In this document: piece after piece, positions 34,881-46,018 of the stretch
Position numbering within the stretch: position 1 is the first letter of the stretch
How the letters are laid out: each line of letters begins with the position of its first letter
From: Pseudooceanicola endophyticus
GTDB lineage: Bacteria; Pseudomonadota; Alphaproteobacteria; Rhodobacterales; Rhodobacteraceae
Direction: 5' to 3'
DNA length: 64,000 nucleotides
Assembly: GCF_018760365.1 (NCBI RefSeq)
Contig: NZ_JAHIAB010000008.1
Span: forward strand, 124,001 to 188,000
Position numbers and translations under genes: made by a program
Notes under the pieces: generated by a model
Seen by the model: the letters and a program-made list of their open reading frames with translations, nothing else
Database searches by the model: none
What the model was told of the DNA's origin: nothing

Positions 34881-37800
34881 GGGCGGCATGATCTCGGTCT
34901 ACGAGGACCGGCCCGAGGGGCGCATGACCCATGTGCAGATTGACGGGCGCGGCCAGGTCACGGCCTTCAACGGCCATGTCGATCTGGGCACCGGCATCCA
35001 GACCGCGCTGGCGCAGATCGTCGCCGAGGAACTGGGCTGCACGCTGGAGGCGGTGACGGTGGTGCTGGGCGACACCGGGCGGACCCCGAACCAGGGGCCG
35101 ACCATCGCCTCCGAGACGATCCAGGTGGCGGCGGTGCCGCTGCGCAAGGCCGCCGCCCAGCTGGGGCAGTTCCTGGCGGGCGAGGGCGCGCGCCGCCTGA
35201 ACGCCCCCCTGGCCGAGGTCGAGACCCGCGAGGGCCGGGCGCTCTGGCAGCAGACCGAGGTCGCCTTTGGCGATCTGGTGGCCGGGCACAATCTGGCGAT
35301 GCGGCTGGATCCCGACATGCCGGTGAAGGATCCGGCAGGCTACCGCATCGTCGGGCGCCCCGTGGGCCGGGTCGATCTGCCGGCCAAGGTCACCGGGCAG
35401 TTCGACTACATCCAGGACATCCGGGTGCCGGGCATGGTGCATGGCCATGTGATCCGCCCGCCCTATGCCGGGCGCGACAGCGGCCCCTTCATCGGCACCA
35501 GCCTGCTGGGCTGGGACGAGGCCGCCATTGCCACCCGCCCGGGCTTTCTGGCCGTGGTGCGAGAGGGCGATTTCCTGGCCGTGGTGGCCGAGACCGCGCA
35601 TCAGGCCCGGACCCTGGCCGAGGCGCTGCCGGTGCACTGGCGCCAGCCGCCCCCGGGGCCCGACCTGTCGGACCTGCGCCACGCGCTGAAGGCCGCCCCC
35701 TCGATGCCCCGGGTTCTGGAACGCAGCGGCGATGTGGAGGCGGCCCTGGCCGGGGCCGATCACCGGGCGGCGCGCAGCTATGTCTGGCCCTATCACCTGC
35801 ATGGCTCCATCGGGCCGTCCTGCGCGGTGGCGGACTGGAACGGCGGCGCCCCTGTGGTCTGGTCCGGCACCCAGAACCCGCACATGCTGCAGGGCGATCT
35901 GGCGCAGCTGGTCGGGCTGGAGCCCGACCGGATCGAGGTGCGCCGCCATCAGGCTGCGGGCTGCTACGGGCGCAACTGTGCCGATGACGTGGCGGGCGAT
36001 GCGCTGCTGCTGGCGCGCGCCCTGGGCCGTCCGGTCCGGGTGCAGCTGACCCGCGCGCAGGAACACCTCTGGGAGCCGCGCGGCGCCGCCCAGCTGATGG
36101 AGGTCTCGGGTGGGCTGAAGGCAGGGCATCTGCACGCCTATACGCTCGACACCTGGTATCCGTCGAACCGCGGCCCGAACCTGGCGCTGCTGCTGACCGG
36201 CCGGATCTCTCCGGAACCGCGCTCCGCCGACATGGGCGACCGCACCGCGATCCCGCCCTACCGCATTGCCCACAAGCGCATCACCGTGCACGACATGGCG
36301 CCGCTGGTGCGCGCGGCCTGGATGCGCGGGGTCTCGGCGCTGCCCAACACCTTCGCCCATGAAAGCTTTGTCGACGAGATGGCCGCAGAGGCGGGCGAGG
36401 ATCCGGTGGCCTTCCGCCTGAAGCACCTCGACGATCCGCGCACCCGGGATCTGGTGATCAAGACCGCCGAAGAGGCCGGCTGGCAGGCGCGCTCCGGCCC
36501 CCGGCTGCGCCGGGAGGGGCGCATGGCCTATGGTCAGGGCTTTGCCTTCGCGACCTATGTGCACGGCACCTTCCCGGGCACGGCGGCGGCGTCCTCTGCC
36601 TGGGTCTGCGACGTGGCGGTCGACACCCGGACCGGAGAGATCACCCTGACCCGCGTCTTCGTCGGGCAGGATCAGGGTCTGGTGATCAACCCCGACGGGG
36701 TGCGCCAGCAGATCCACGGCAATGTCATCCAGACCGCCAGCCGGACCCTTCTGGAAGAGGTGACGGTGGATGCGATCACGCCGGCGCCGCAAAGCTGGGG
36801 CAGCTACCCGATCCAGAGCTTCGATACCCTGCCCGAGATCCGCTCCATGCTGATCGCGCGGCCCGGGGATCCGGCGCTTGGCGTCGGTGAAAGTGCGGCC
36901 GTTCCGGCGGCGGCGGCAATTGCCAATGCGATCTTCGATGCCACCGGCGTGCGGCTGCGCGAGGCGCCCTTCACCCCGGAACGGATGCGCGCCGGGCTGG
37001 CAGAGCTGGGCGGCGCGCCACCGCTCCCGGCGCCGGATGCCGGGCAGAAGCCGCGCCGGCGTCGCTGGGCCGCCTGGGCGGGCGGGATCGCCGGGGCGCT
37101 GACCCTGGGGGCGGTGGCCCTGCCGATGGCACGGGCGCTCCCGCCACAGGCGGCACCTTCGGCGGCCAGCTTCGCGGCCCCGCTGCTGGAACGCGGTCGC
37201 CAGGTCTTCGCGACCGGCGATTGCGCGGTCTGCCACACGGCGCAGGACGGTTCCCCCAATGCCGGCGGGCGCCCGATGAAGACGCCCTTCGGCACCGTCT
37301 TTACCACCAACCTGACCCCGGACCCCGAAACCGGCCTTGGCAACTGGAGCTTTGCCGCCTTCGACCGGGCCATGCGCCGGGGCATCAGCCGCGATGGTCA
37401 CAACCTCTATCCGGCCTTCCCCTACACCGCCTTCGCGAAAATGGACGGCGAGGACATGTATGCCCTCTATGCCTATCTGCAAACGCTTGCGCCGGTGCGC
37501 GCCGCGGTGCCGAGGGCGCGGATGGTGGCGCCGCTGAACCTGCGCCCGGTGAATGCCGCCTGGAACCTGCTCTACCTTGACCGCGCGCCGCTGGTCGACG
37601 ATCCGGCGCGCTCGCAGGCCTGGAACCGGGGCCGCTATCTGGTCGAGGGGGCCGGGCATTGTTCTGCCTGCCACAGTCCGCGCAGCGCGCTTGGCGCCGA
37701 GAAGGGTGGCGCGGCGGCGCTTTCGGGCGCCGAGGTCGATGGCTGGTGGGCGCCGGCGCTGGCGGGCACGGCCCCGGCGCTGCGCGGCTGGGACGAGGAC

Positions 37801-38283
37801 CGCCTGTTCGCCTATCTCGGCACCGGCCATGCGCCGGGACTGGCCAGCGCCGCCGGTCCGATGGCGCCGGTCGTGGCAGGTCTGGCGACCCTGCCCGAGG
37901 CCGACCGCCGCGCGATGGCGGTCTACCTTGCCAGCCTCGCGGCCCCCGACGTTGCCCCCGCCGCCGTGCCCACCCTCGCAGAGGTTACGCCCGGCCCCGG
38001 TGCGCGGCTGTTCCGGGGCGCCTGCGCCAGTTGCCACGAACCGGGCCTGGCCGGTGCGCTGACGGCGGCCCAGGTACCGCTGGCCCGTTCGGCGGCGATC
38101 CGGGCGCCGACGCGCGCGACGCTGCGCAGCCTGCTGAGGGAAGGCATCACCGCCCCGCTGGAGCTGCCCCTGCGCGACATGCCCGCCTTCGGAGAAGAGC
38201 TTTCGGACCACCAGATCGACCAGATCGCCGACTTCCTGCGTGCCCGATACGCCCCGGATCTGAAGCCCTTCCCGGACTCCTGA
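34873..38283 (+). CDS. NicB-like molybdopterin subunit fused to three cytochromes c
   Basis: This 1136-residue protein resembles nicotinate dehydrogenase NicB and isoquinoline-1-oxidoreductase IorB. Residues 1-715 are the molybdenum cofactor domain (FNGHVDLGTGIQTALAQIVAE at the start, and the proposed catalytic glutamate in LGVGESAAVPAAAAI). A hydrophobic segment (about 735-757) follows. Three CxxCH heme sites are at C784, C930 and C1051. It hydroxylates an aromatic N-heterocycle or oxidises an aldehyde with water as oxygen source, sending electrons to the respiratory chain through heme. Membrane anchoring with hemes outside is likely. The substrate is unknown; linkage to a Liv-type importer suggests an imported acid or amide. 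Confidence 0.9.
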   Translation: MTEGGMISVYEDRPEGRMTHVQIDGRGQVTAFNGHVDLGTGIQTALAQIVAEELGCTLEAVTVVLGDTGRTPNQGPTIASETIQVAAVPLRKAAAQLGQFLAGEGARRLNAPLAEVETREGRALWQQTEVAFGDLVAGHNLAMRLDPDMPVKDPAGYRIVGRPVGRVDLPAKVTGQFDYIQDIRVPGMVHGHVIRPPYAGRDSGPFIGTSLLGWDEAAIATRPGFLAVVREGDFLAVVAETAHQARTLAEALPVHWRQPPPGPDLSDLRHALKAAPSMPRVLERSGDVEAALAGADHRAARSYVWPYHLHGSIGPSCAVADWNGGAPVVWSGTQNPHMLQGDLAQLVGLEPDRIEVRRHQAAGCYGRNCADDVAGDALLLARALGRPVRVQLTRAQEHLWEPRGAAQLMEVSGGLKAGHLHAYTLDTWYPSNRGPNLALLLTGRISPEPRSADMGDRTAIPPYRIAHKRITVHDMAPLVRAAWMRGVSALPNTFAHESFVDEMAAEAGEDPVAFRLKHLDDPRTRDLVIKTAEEAGWQARSGPRLRREGRMAYGQGFAFATYVHGTFPGTAAASSAWVCDVAVDTRTGEITLTRVFVGQDQGLVINPDGVRQQIHGNVIQTASRTLLEEVTVDAITPAPQSWGSYPIQSFDTLPEIRSMLIARPGDPALGVGESAAVPAAAAIANAIFDATGVRLREAPFTPERMRAGLAELGGAPPLPAPDAGQKPRRRRWAAWAGGIAGALTLGAVALPMARALPPQAAPSAASFAAPLLERGRQVFATGDCAVCHTAQDGSPNAGGRPMKTPFGTVFTTNLTPDPETGLGNWSFAAFDRAMRRGISRDGHNLYPAFPYTAFAKMDGEDMYALYAYLQTLAPVRAAVPRARMVAPLNLRPVNAAWNLLYLDRAPLVDDPARSQAWNRGRYLVEGAGHCSACHSPRSALGAEKGGAAALSGAEVDGWWAPALAGTAPALRGWDEDRLFAYLGTGHAPGLASAAGPMAPVVAGLATLPEADRRAMAVYLASLAAPDVAPAAVPTLAEVTPGPGARLFRGACASCHEPGLAGALTAAQVPLARSAAIRAPTRATLRSLLREGITAPLELPLRDMPAFGEELSDHQIDQIADFLRARYAPDLKPFPDS

Positions 38284-38286
38284 AAA

Positions 38287-38358
38287 TTTACGTCCTAGCG
38301 TAAGAAAGTAGAATTTGCGCCATAGCGTAAATTGTGCAATCTTACGCCGTGGCGTAAA
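38287..38358. promoter_or_regulatory. Three palindromic hip operators at exact 27-bp spacing
   Basis: Three 18-bp sites with consensus YTTRCGYCNTRGCGTAAR start at 38287, 38314 and 38341. Each is a TTACG/CGTAA-type inverted repeat. Together they fill the 89-bp gap between the NicB-like gene and hipB. The last site ends 14 bp before the hipB ATG, so bound repressor would cover promoter and ribosome site. The repeats are AT-rich compared with their surroundings. Confidence 0.8.
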
Positions 38359-38372
38359 TTCAGGGGGCACAG

Positions 38373-38618
38373 ATGCGGCAGGCTCTTCGCACGGCGGATC
38401 AGATCGGCGAAGCGCTGCGGCGCGCCCGCAAGGCGCAGGGGCTGACCCAGGGCGACCTGAGCGCGCGCACCAACCTGCGGGTGGCAACGATCTCTTCTCT
38501 GGAAAACGGTGAGCCGGGAACGCGGCTCGCCACGCTGCTGAGCGTTCTGGCCGCGCTGGAGCTGGAGCTGCAGCTGGAGCCGCGCGCCGGCGGTGCCGAT
38601 CCGGAGGACATCTTCTGA
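38373..38618 (+). CDS. hipB: HipB-like antitoxin and repressor
   Basis: The 81-residue protein has one Xre-type helix-turn-helix (GEALRRARKAQGLTQGDLSA, then NLRVATISSLENG) and a short acidic C-terminal tail (GGADPEDIF). It should neutralise the HipA kinase and, with it, bind the three upstream operators to shut off the operon. The stop overlaps the hipA start (TGATG), as usual for the pair. Confidence 0.9.
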   Translation: MRQALRTADQIGEALRRARKAQGLTQGDLSARTNLRVATISSLENGEPGTRLATLLSVLAALELELQLEPRAGGADPEDIF

Positions 38619-39919
38619 TGGCCCGCACGGGCGGGACGGGCCGGATGCGGCTTCAGCTGAACGGGCGCCACGTCGGCACGCTCGAGATGGCGCGATCGGG
38701 GGCGATCAGCCTGACCTACGCGCCCGGGTGGCTGGGCTGGGAACATGCGATGCCGGTCTCGCTTTCGCTGCCGCTGCGCGAGGCGCCGCACCGGGGCGCC
38801 CTGGTCAGCGCCTATCTTGAGAACCTCTTGCCCGACTACCAGCCGATCCGCACCCGGGTTGCGGCGCGGGTCAGGGCGGGCGGCACCGATGCCTGGCACC
38901 TGCTGGAGAAGATCGGTCGCGACTGCGTGGGCGCGCTGCAATTCCTGCCCGAAGGCACGCCGGAGCCCGCGCCGGGGATCGACGGCACGCCGCTGTCGCA
39001 GGCGCAGGTGGCGGCGCTGCTGCGCAATCTTGCCGTGGCGCCCCTGGGCCTGGACGAGGGCGAGGATTTCCGCATCTCCATCGCCGGGGCACAGGAAAAG
39101 ACCGCGCTGCTCTGGCACGAGGGCGGCTGGCTGCGCCCCGCCGGTCTGACCCCCACGACGCATATCTTCAAGACCCAGCTGGGGGTGCTGCCGAACGGCA
39201 TCAACCTGTCCGACAGCGTGGAAAACGAATATCTCTGCATGTCCTTCTGCCGCGCCATGGGCGCCGATGTGGCCGAGGTCGCGATCCATGATTTCGAGGA
39301 CATGCGCAGCCTCGTCGTCACCCGGTTCGACCGCCGCCGCACCGCCGATGGTCGCCTGATCCGCCTGCCGCAGGAGGATTTCTGCCAGGCGCTCGGCGTG
39401 CCGCCGGGGCTGAAGTACCAGATGGATGGCGGCCCCGGCATCGCCGAGGGGCTGGGGCTGTTGCAGGGCAGCGACCGGCCCGGCGCCGACCAGCAGGCCT
39501 TCCTGCGCGCGCAGCTGCTGTTCTGGCTGCTGGGGGCGACGGATGGCCATGCCAAGAACTTCAGCCTGGCGCTGCGGCCCGGCGGCGGGTTCCGCATGAC
39601 GCCGCTTTACGACGTGCTGAGCGCCCAGAAGGCGATGCAGGACGGCCAGATCCGGCAGAACCGGCTGCGTCTGGCGATGGCGGTGGCCGGGCATTACCGC
39701 ATCAACGAGGTGGTGCCGCGCCATTACCTTGAGGTGGCGCGGGCCTCGGGCCATGGCGTGGCGCTGATGCAGTCCCTTCTGGAGGAGGTCGCGGCCCGGG
39801 TCGAACCGGCGCTGAGCGCCACGCTGGAGGCACTGCCGGCGGACTTTCCCGCGCCCCTGGCCGAGGTCACCGCCGAGGGCGTGCGCGCACGCGCGGCAGC
39901 GCTGGCCGCCGCGCTTTAG
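38618..39919 (+). CDS. hipA: HipA-like serine/threonine-protein kinase toxin
   Basis: The 433-residue kinase has the HipA fold: an N-terminal couple domain (LVSAYLENLLPDYQPIR), the activation-loop motif ISIAGAQEKTALL, the ATP-binding segment THIFKTQ, the catalytic loop ATDGHAKNFSL near residue 309 and the metal-binding YDVLS. Known HipA proteins phosphorylate glutamyl-tRNA synthetase and induce growth arrest. The catalytic motifs look intact, so the module is probably active. It converges with the deaminase gene 10 bp downstream. Confidence 0.92.
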   Translation: MARTGGTGRMRLQLNGRHVGTLEMARSGAISLTYAPGWLGWEHAMPVSLSLPLREAPHRGALVSAYLENLLPDYQPIRTRVAARVRAGGTDAWHLLEKIGRDCVGALQFLPEGTPEPAPGIDGTPLSQAQVAALLRNLAVAPLGLDEGEDFRISIAGAQEKTALLWHEGGWLRPAGLTPTTHIFKTQLGVLPNGINLSDSVENEYLCMSFCRAMGADVAEVAIHDFEDMRSLVVTRFDRRRTADGRLIRLPQEDFCQALGVPPGLKYQMDGGPGIAEGLGLLQGSDRPGADQQAFLRAQLLFWLLGATDGHAKNFSLALRPGGGFRMTPLYDVLSAQKAMQDGQIRQNRLRLAMAVAGHYRINEVVPRHYLEVARASGHGVALMQSLLEEVAARVEPALSATLEALPADFPAPLAEVTAEGVRARAAALAAAL

Positions 39920-39929
39920 CGCCCTCGGC

Positions 39930-41339
39930 TCAGGCGTAGATCCGCTTCAGCGTCAGGGCGTGGTCGGCCAGCGCCGCCTCGGTATCGAAACGGGTGAAGG
40001 CCTTCTGCTCGACCACCGGGACGCCGTTGATGAAGGCGTAATCCACCTGGAACGGCCCGCAAAGCACCAGTGCGGCCAGCGGATCGCGCTGCGTGCCTGC
40101 CAGCCCCAGCTGGTTGAGGTTGACCGCGATGACGTCGGCGGCCTTGCCCGGGGCGATCTGGCCGATGTCGTCGCGCCCCAGCAACTTTGCGCCGCCGCGC
40201 GTTGCCATCCACAGCACCTCGCGCGCGGACATGGCGCCCGGTGTGCCGCCGAAGCCCCCGCGCCCGCCCGGTTTGGCCGAGAGGTACTGGTTGGGCGCCA
40301 CCCGTTGCAGCATCATGCCCATCCGCGCCTCGAGGAACATGTTCGACGTATCGTTGGAGGCCGAACCATCGACCCCCAGCCCCACCGTCACCCCGGCATC
40401 CAGCATCTCGCGCGCGCGCATGATGCCGAGGCCGCAGCGCATGTGCGCCGAGGGGCAGAAGGTGGCGCCGGTGCCGGTCTCGGCAAAGGCGCGGATCTCC
40501 GCATCGTCGAGGAAGATCGCATGGGCGAACCAGACGTCCTCTCCCAGCCAGCCGACGCTTTCGGCGAAGCCGACCGAACGCATCCCGTAGATCTCCTGGC
40601 AGTAGACCTCCTCGTCCAGCACCTCGGCGATGTGGGAATGCAGGCGCACGCCGTCGTGGCTGCGGGCCAGCTGCGCGGCCTCCTTCATCAGCCCGGGGGT
40701 GACGGAAAACGGCGAACAGGGCGCCACGACGATCCGCGTCATCGCCTGGTCGGACATGTCGTGGTAGGTCTGGATCAGCCGCTCGGCATCCCTGAGGATC
40801 GCCTGTTCATCCTCCACGCAGCTGTCGGGGGGCAGGCCGCCCTGGCTTTCGCCCCGGCTCATGGCGCCACGGGCGGCGTGGAACCGCATCCCCATCTCCT
40901 GCGCGACGCGGATCGGCGTGTCCAGCGTGCAGTTGTTGGGCATGATGTACTGATGATCCGAGGACGTGGTGCAGCCCGAGGCGATCAGCTCTGCCATGGC
41001 CATGCGGGCGGTGGTCTCCATCGCGGCATCGTCGATATTGGCCCAGATCGGGTAGAGCGTCTTCAGCCAGACGAACAGCGGATCGTCCTGCACCATCACC
41101 CGGGTCAGGTTCTGGTAGAAGTGGTGGTGGGTGTTGACCATGCCGGGCATGACCACGTGGTCGGTCATGTCGATCACCCGGTCCGCGCTGACGCCTTCGA
41201 AGGCCGCCATGGGGCCGACCTTTTCGATCACCTTGTCGCGGATCAGGATGCCGGCGTCGGACAGCTCGGTGCCGGCATCGCGGGCGGTGCCGTCGAAACA
41301 GGCGAGGCTCGAGATGTTCTTGAGAAAGGTGGTGGTCAT
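39930..41339 (-). CDS. 8-oxoguanine deaminase-like amidohydrolase
   Basis: This 469-residue zinc/iron deaminase of the cytosine/guanine deaminase clan has the metal site NTHHHFYQNLTR, a later His in RLHSHIAEV, the His in FAHAIFL and the catalytic Asp in GVDGSASND. The NTHHHFYQ segment and overall length match 8-oxoguanine deaminases, which convert 8-oxoguanine to urate. Hydroxyatrazine- or pterin-type deaminases are alternatives. It is the last gene of the BMP-type importer operon (4-bp overlap with the permease), supporting a purine-like substrate. Confidence 0.85.
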   Translation of the reverse strand: MTTTFLKNISSLACFDGTARDAGTELSDAGILIRDKVIEKVGPMAAFEGVSADRVIDMTDHVVMPGMVNTHHHFYQNLTRVMVQDDPLFVWLKTLYPIWANIDDAAMETTARMAMAELIASGCTTSSDHQYIMPNNCTLDTPIRVAQEMGMRFHAARGAMSRGESQGGLPPDSCVEDEQAILRDAERLIQTYHDMSDQAMTRIVVAPCSPFSVTPGLMKEAAQLARSHDGVRLHSHIAEVLDEEVYCQEIYGMRSVGFAESVGWLGEDVWFAHAIFLDDAEIRAFAETGTGATFCPSAHMRCGLGIMRAREMLDAGVTVGLGVDGSASNDTSNMFLEARMGMMLQRVAPNQYLSAKPGGRGGFGGTPGAMSAREVLWMATRGGAKLLGRDDIGQIAPGKAADVIAVNLNQLGLAGTQRDPLAALVLCGPFQVDYAFINGVPVVEQKAFTRFDTEAALADHALTLKRIYA

Positions 41340-42271
41340 CGTTCGTCCCGGAAATAGGGTTGGGTCAGCCCCTCGGGGGCGGCCATCAGGCGGCGCATCT
41401 TCTGCCAGGCGAGCACGGGAAGGATCATCAGCACGATGGTGCCCGCATAGGGCAGCATGGCCAGGATCGGCGCCGCGACCGGCCAGTTGCGGGCCTGACC
41501 GACGAAGCCGAGCGCGGTGATGAAGCCGAAGAGCAGCGCCGCCAGCACCGTGTTGATCGGTCGGAAGCCCGCGAAGATCACCAGCGCAACGGCGATCCAG
41601 CCGCGCCCCGCAACCACGCCCTCGGACCAGGAGGGGACGAAGGCCAGCGTCAGGTAGCCGCCCGCGCCCGCCGCCAGCGCCGCCCCGATGGAGGTGTACC
41701 AGAAGCGCATCTTCAGCACCGGGATGCCGGCGGCATCGGCGGCGGCGGGGTTTTCGCCCACGGCGCGCATGTTCAGCCCGTGCCGGGTGTGGAACATCAG
41801 GTAGTGCAGCGCCAGCGGCAGCACCAGGAAGATGATGTAGACCAGGATGTTGCTTGAGAAGAAGGCGCGCCCGAAGAAGGGCAGGTCCGAGAGGACCGGA
41901 ATGTCGAGCCGCGCGAAGGTCGCCTGCGCCGGCGCGCCCGAGAAGGGCTTGCCCAGGGTGGAGGCAAGGCCGGTGCCGATATAGGTCAGCGCCAGACCGG
42001 CAAGGACCTGATTGGCGCGCACCACGACGGTCGCCAGCGAAAAGATCATGCCCGCCAGAAGGCCCACGCCAAGGGCCGCCGCCATGCCCAGCCAGGGCTC
42101 GGGCGTGACCGAGACGACGGCGATGCCGGTCATGGCGCCAAGCGCGATCAGCCCCTCGACGCCCAGGTTCACGACGCCGACGCGTTCGGCCAGCACCTCG
42201 CCCAGGGCGGCAAGGGCCAGCACGCCCCCGGCCAGAAGCGCGGTCTGGATCAGGCCTGCAAGAATGTCCAT
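41336..42271 (-). CDS. Nucleoside/purine ABC permease (NupQ/YufQ-like)
   Basis: This 311-residue inner-membrane channel subunit is of the BMP-dependent nucleoside importer family. It has about eight hydrophobic segments, the N-terminal LAALGEVLAERVGVVNLGVE motif and the NPAAADAAGIPVLKMRF coupling loop. It lies 1 bp after the other permease and overlaps the deaminase start. Confidence 0.9.
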   Translation of the reverse strand: MDILAGLIQTALLAGGVLALAALGEVLAERVGVVNLGVEGLIALGAMTGIAVVSVTPEPWLGMAAALGVGLLAGMIFSLATVVVRANQVLAGLALTYIGTGLASTLGKPFSGAPAQATFARLDIPVLSDLPFFGRAFFSSNILVYIIFLVLPLALHYLMFHTRHGLNMRAVGENPAAADAAGIPVLKMRFWYTSIGAALAAGAGGYLTLAFVPSWSEGVVAGRGWIAVALVIFAGFRPINTVLAALLFGFITALGFVGQARNWPVAAPILAMLPYAGTIVLMILPVLAWQKMRRLMAAPEGLTQPYFRDER

Positions 42272-42272
42272 G

Positions 42273-43330
42273 TCAGCGTGTCCCCGCGGGCTTGGCGTTG
42301 CGGATCAGGCGGTAGCGGGCGAATTCGTCGCCGATGGCGGCGTAGAACAGGATCAGCCCGGTGACCGCCAGCACGGTCTGGGTGGTCAGCCCCTGCGGTT
42401 GCAGGATGATGCCGCCGTTCAGGATGACGGCCATCAGCAGCGCGGTGAAGATCACGCCCAGCGGCGCGGCGCGCGCCAGCACCGCGACCATGATGCCGAT
42501 ATAGCCGAAATTGTTGGAAATCCCGCCCTGAAGACGGTGCACGGTGCCGGCGACCTCCATCATGCCGCCCAGGCCCGCAATGGCGCCCGAAACCAGCATG
42601 ACGGTGATCAGGTGGCGCCGCACGGGCATCCCCGCGTAGCGCGCGTTGCCGGGGTTCGATCCGCCGATGCGCACCTCGTAGCCCCAGCGGGTAAAGCCGA
42701 AGGCCACCGCCAGCAGCACCGCCAGGATCAGCCCGACGGGCAGGCCCCAGTGCACGATATCCCAGACGGCGGGCACCTCGACCGGCAGGCGGGCGGTGGT
42801 GGCCAGCGCCATGCCCGAGGGATCCAGCCAGGGGCCGGTCGCCACATAGGTCACCAGAAGGGCGGCGACGAAGTTCATCAGCAGCGTGGTGATCAGTTCG
42901 GACACGTCGGCATAGGCGCGCGCCAGCGTCGGGATCAGGATCCAGAGCGCCCCGGCGGCCATGCCCATCACCGCCATCAGCGGCAGGATCAGCGCCGGGG
43001 GCCCGGGAAGGAACAGCGCGACGCCCGCCGCCGCGAAGGCGCCGAGGTTGAACTGGCCCTCCGCGCCGATGTTCCAGACGCCGATGCGCAGCCCCACGGC
43101 CACCGCAAGCCCGGTATAGAGCAGCGGCGTGAACAGCAGCGCCAGATCGGCCATGCCGAAGCTGGACCCGAAGGTCGAGGAGATCACCTGCGCCCCCAGA
43201 TCGAGCGGGTTCTTGCCCGTCGCCGCCAGGATGATCCCGGCCGTCACCAGCGCCAGCACGACCGAGATCAGCCGCGCCGAGAGCGAGACCAGCGGCGAGG
43301 CCGCGGGCAGGCGTTGCAATCGCCAGGTGC

Positions 43331-43334
<4 letters not shown>
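42273..43334 (-). CDS. Nucleoside/purine ABC permease (NupP/YufP-like)
   Basis: This is the 353-residue partner channel subunit, with ten or so hydrophobic segments. It has the motif GLRIGVWNIGAEGQFNLGAF after the second segment and the coupling loop GSNPGNARYAGMPVRRHLIT. The ATG at 43334 overlaps the ATPase stop. The open frame continues upstream only as a shadow of the ATPase gene. Confidence 0.9.
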
Positions 43335-44890
<1,556 letters not shown>

Positions 44891-44893
44891 GGA

Positions 44894-46018
44894 TCAGCCG
44901 TCGAGACCGGAGACACCCTCGATCGACCAGTTCCAGTGATAGAGCTCCTGCTCGGTCATGGTCTGGCCCTTGGCGACCTTGATGTTGCCCTTGGCGTCCT
45001 TGATCTCGCCGACGAAGGGGCTGTAGCCCTCGGTCATCATCTTGGTGCGCACGGCATCGGCCTTGGCGGCGACCTCGGCGGGAACGGTGGCGCCCCAGGC
45101 ATCGCGGTCCACGCCCCCGCCCATCGGCAGCAGCTCGTAGGTGGGGGTCCAGGAGCCCTCAAGGCGGCGACCGACCTGCTTGACGTAGAAGTCGTTGAAG
45201 TTGACCACGATGGAGCTGATGTAGGCATCCGGCCCGTAGCGGCGCAGGTCGGTGTTCCACATCACGGCCTTCTTGCCGCGATCCTGCGCGACCTGAAGGT
45301 AGCCGGCCTCGTCCATGATCCCGAACAGCACGTCGCAGCCGTTGTCCAGCAGCGCGGTGCCGGCCTGGGTGGCGGCCTGGGGATCGAACCAGCTGTTGAT
45401 CGAGATGCATTGCAGCGTGGCGTTGGGGTTCACCGTGCGGGCGCCCATCAGGAAGGCGTTGGTGCCGGAATAGACGGAGGGCACGGGGAAGGAGGCCACG
45501 TAGCCCAGCTTGCCGGTGGGCGACATGGCGCCGGCGGCGATGCCCGCGACATAGGTCGGGTACCAGTGCTGCACGTAGTAGGTGCCGAGGTTGTCGAGCG
45601 GGTTGCGCCCGTCGCATTCGTAGAAGCCGACCTTGGGCGCGCGCTTGGCGACATCATACAGGAAATCGCCGTAGTTCGAGGTCGCGAAGACCATGTTGGC
45701 GCCCTGGCTGACGAACTGGCGGAAGATCCGGGTGGCGTCGGCGGAATAGGGGATCGATTCCACATAGGTGGTCTTGATGCCGGGGAAGGCGGCCTCGACG
45801 GCCTTCATCCCCTGGTCATGCGCCCAGGTCCAGCCCTCGTCCGAGGTGGGGCCGGTATGGCCGAAGGCGATCAGCGCCTCCTCGGCCTTCACGGGGGCCA
45901 GCGGGGCCGCCGCATGGGCCGGACGGATCAGCCCGGTCTGCGACAGCACGAGGCCGGCACCCGCGGCGGCGCCCATGTTCAGAAACCCGCGGCGGGAAAG
46001 CTCTTTGGTGGAAATCAT
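44894..46018 (-). CDS. BMP-family nucleoside/purine-binding protein, Tat-exported
   Basis: This 374-residue periplasmic protein of the BMP/PnrA family binds nucleosides or purine bases. The N-terminus has a twin-arginine signal (SRRGFLN at residues 8-14, hydrophobic stretch, then AHAAAP). Most BMP proteins are Sec lipoproteins, so Tat export is unusual. The mature part has ALIAFGHTGPTSDEGWTWAH and a ligand region near FATSNYGDF. It is the first gene of the importer-deaminase operon, transcribed away from the Rieske operon. Confidence 0.9.
   Translation of the reverse strand: MISTKELSRRGFLNMGAAAGAGLVLSQTGLIRPAHAAAPLAPVKAEEALIAFGHTGPTSDEGWTWAHDQGMKAVEAAFPGIKTTYVESIPYSADATRIFRQFVSQGANMVFATSNYGDFLYDVAKRAPKVGFYECDGRNPLDNLGTYYVQHWYPTYVAGIAAGAMSPTGKLGYVASFPVPSVYSGTNAFLMGARTVNPNATLQCISINSWFDPQAATQAGTALLDNGCDVLFGIMDEAGYLQVAQDRGKKAVMWNTDLRRYGPDAYISSIVVNFNDFYVKQVGRRLEGSWTPTYELLPMGGGVDRDAWGATVPAEVAAKADAVRTKMMTEGYSPFVGEIKDAKGNIKVAKGQTMTEQELYHWNWSIEGVSGLDG

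Noticed and set aside
34681-38628. Very long minus-strand open frame over the NicB-like gene (also 23272-27147 minus and 43415-46285 plus)
   Set aside because: These are G+C-driven antisense frames, rich in Arg, Gly, His and Gln, spanning several well-supported genes, without ribosome sites or motifs.
38373-39919. hipBA considered as the marker of a mobile element
   Set aside because: No integrase, transposase, direct repeats or tRNA end were seen around it; it simply sits between two catabolic loci.
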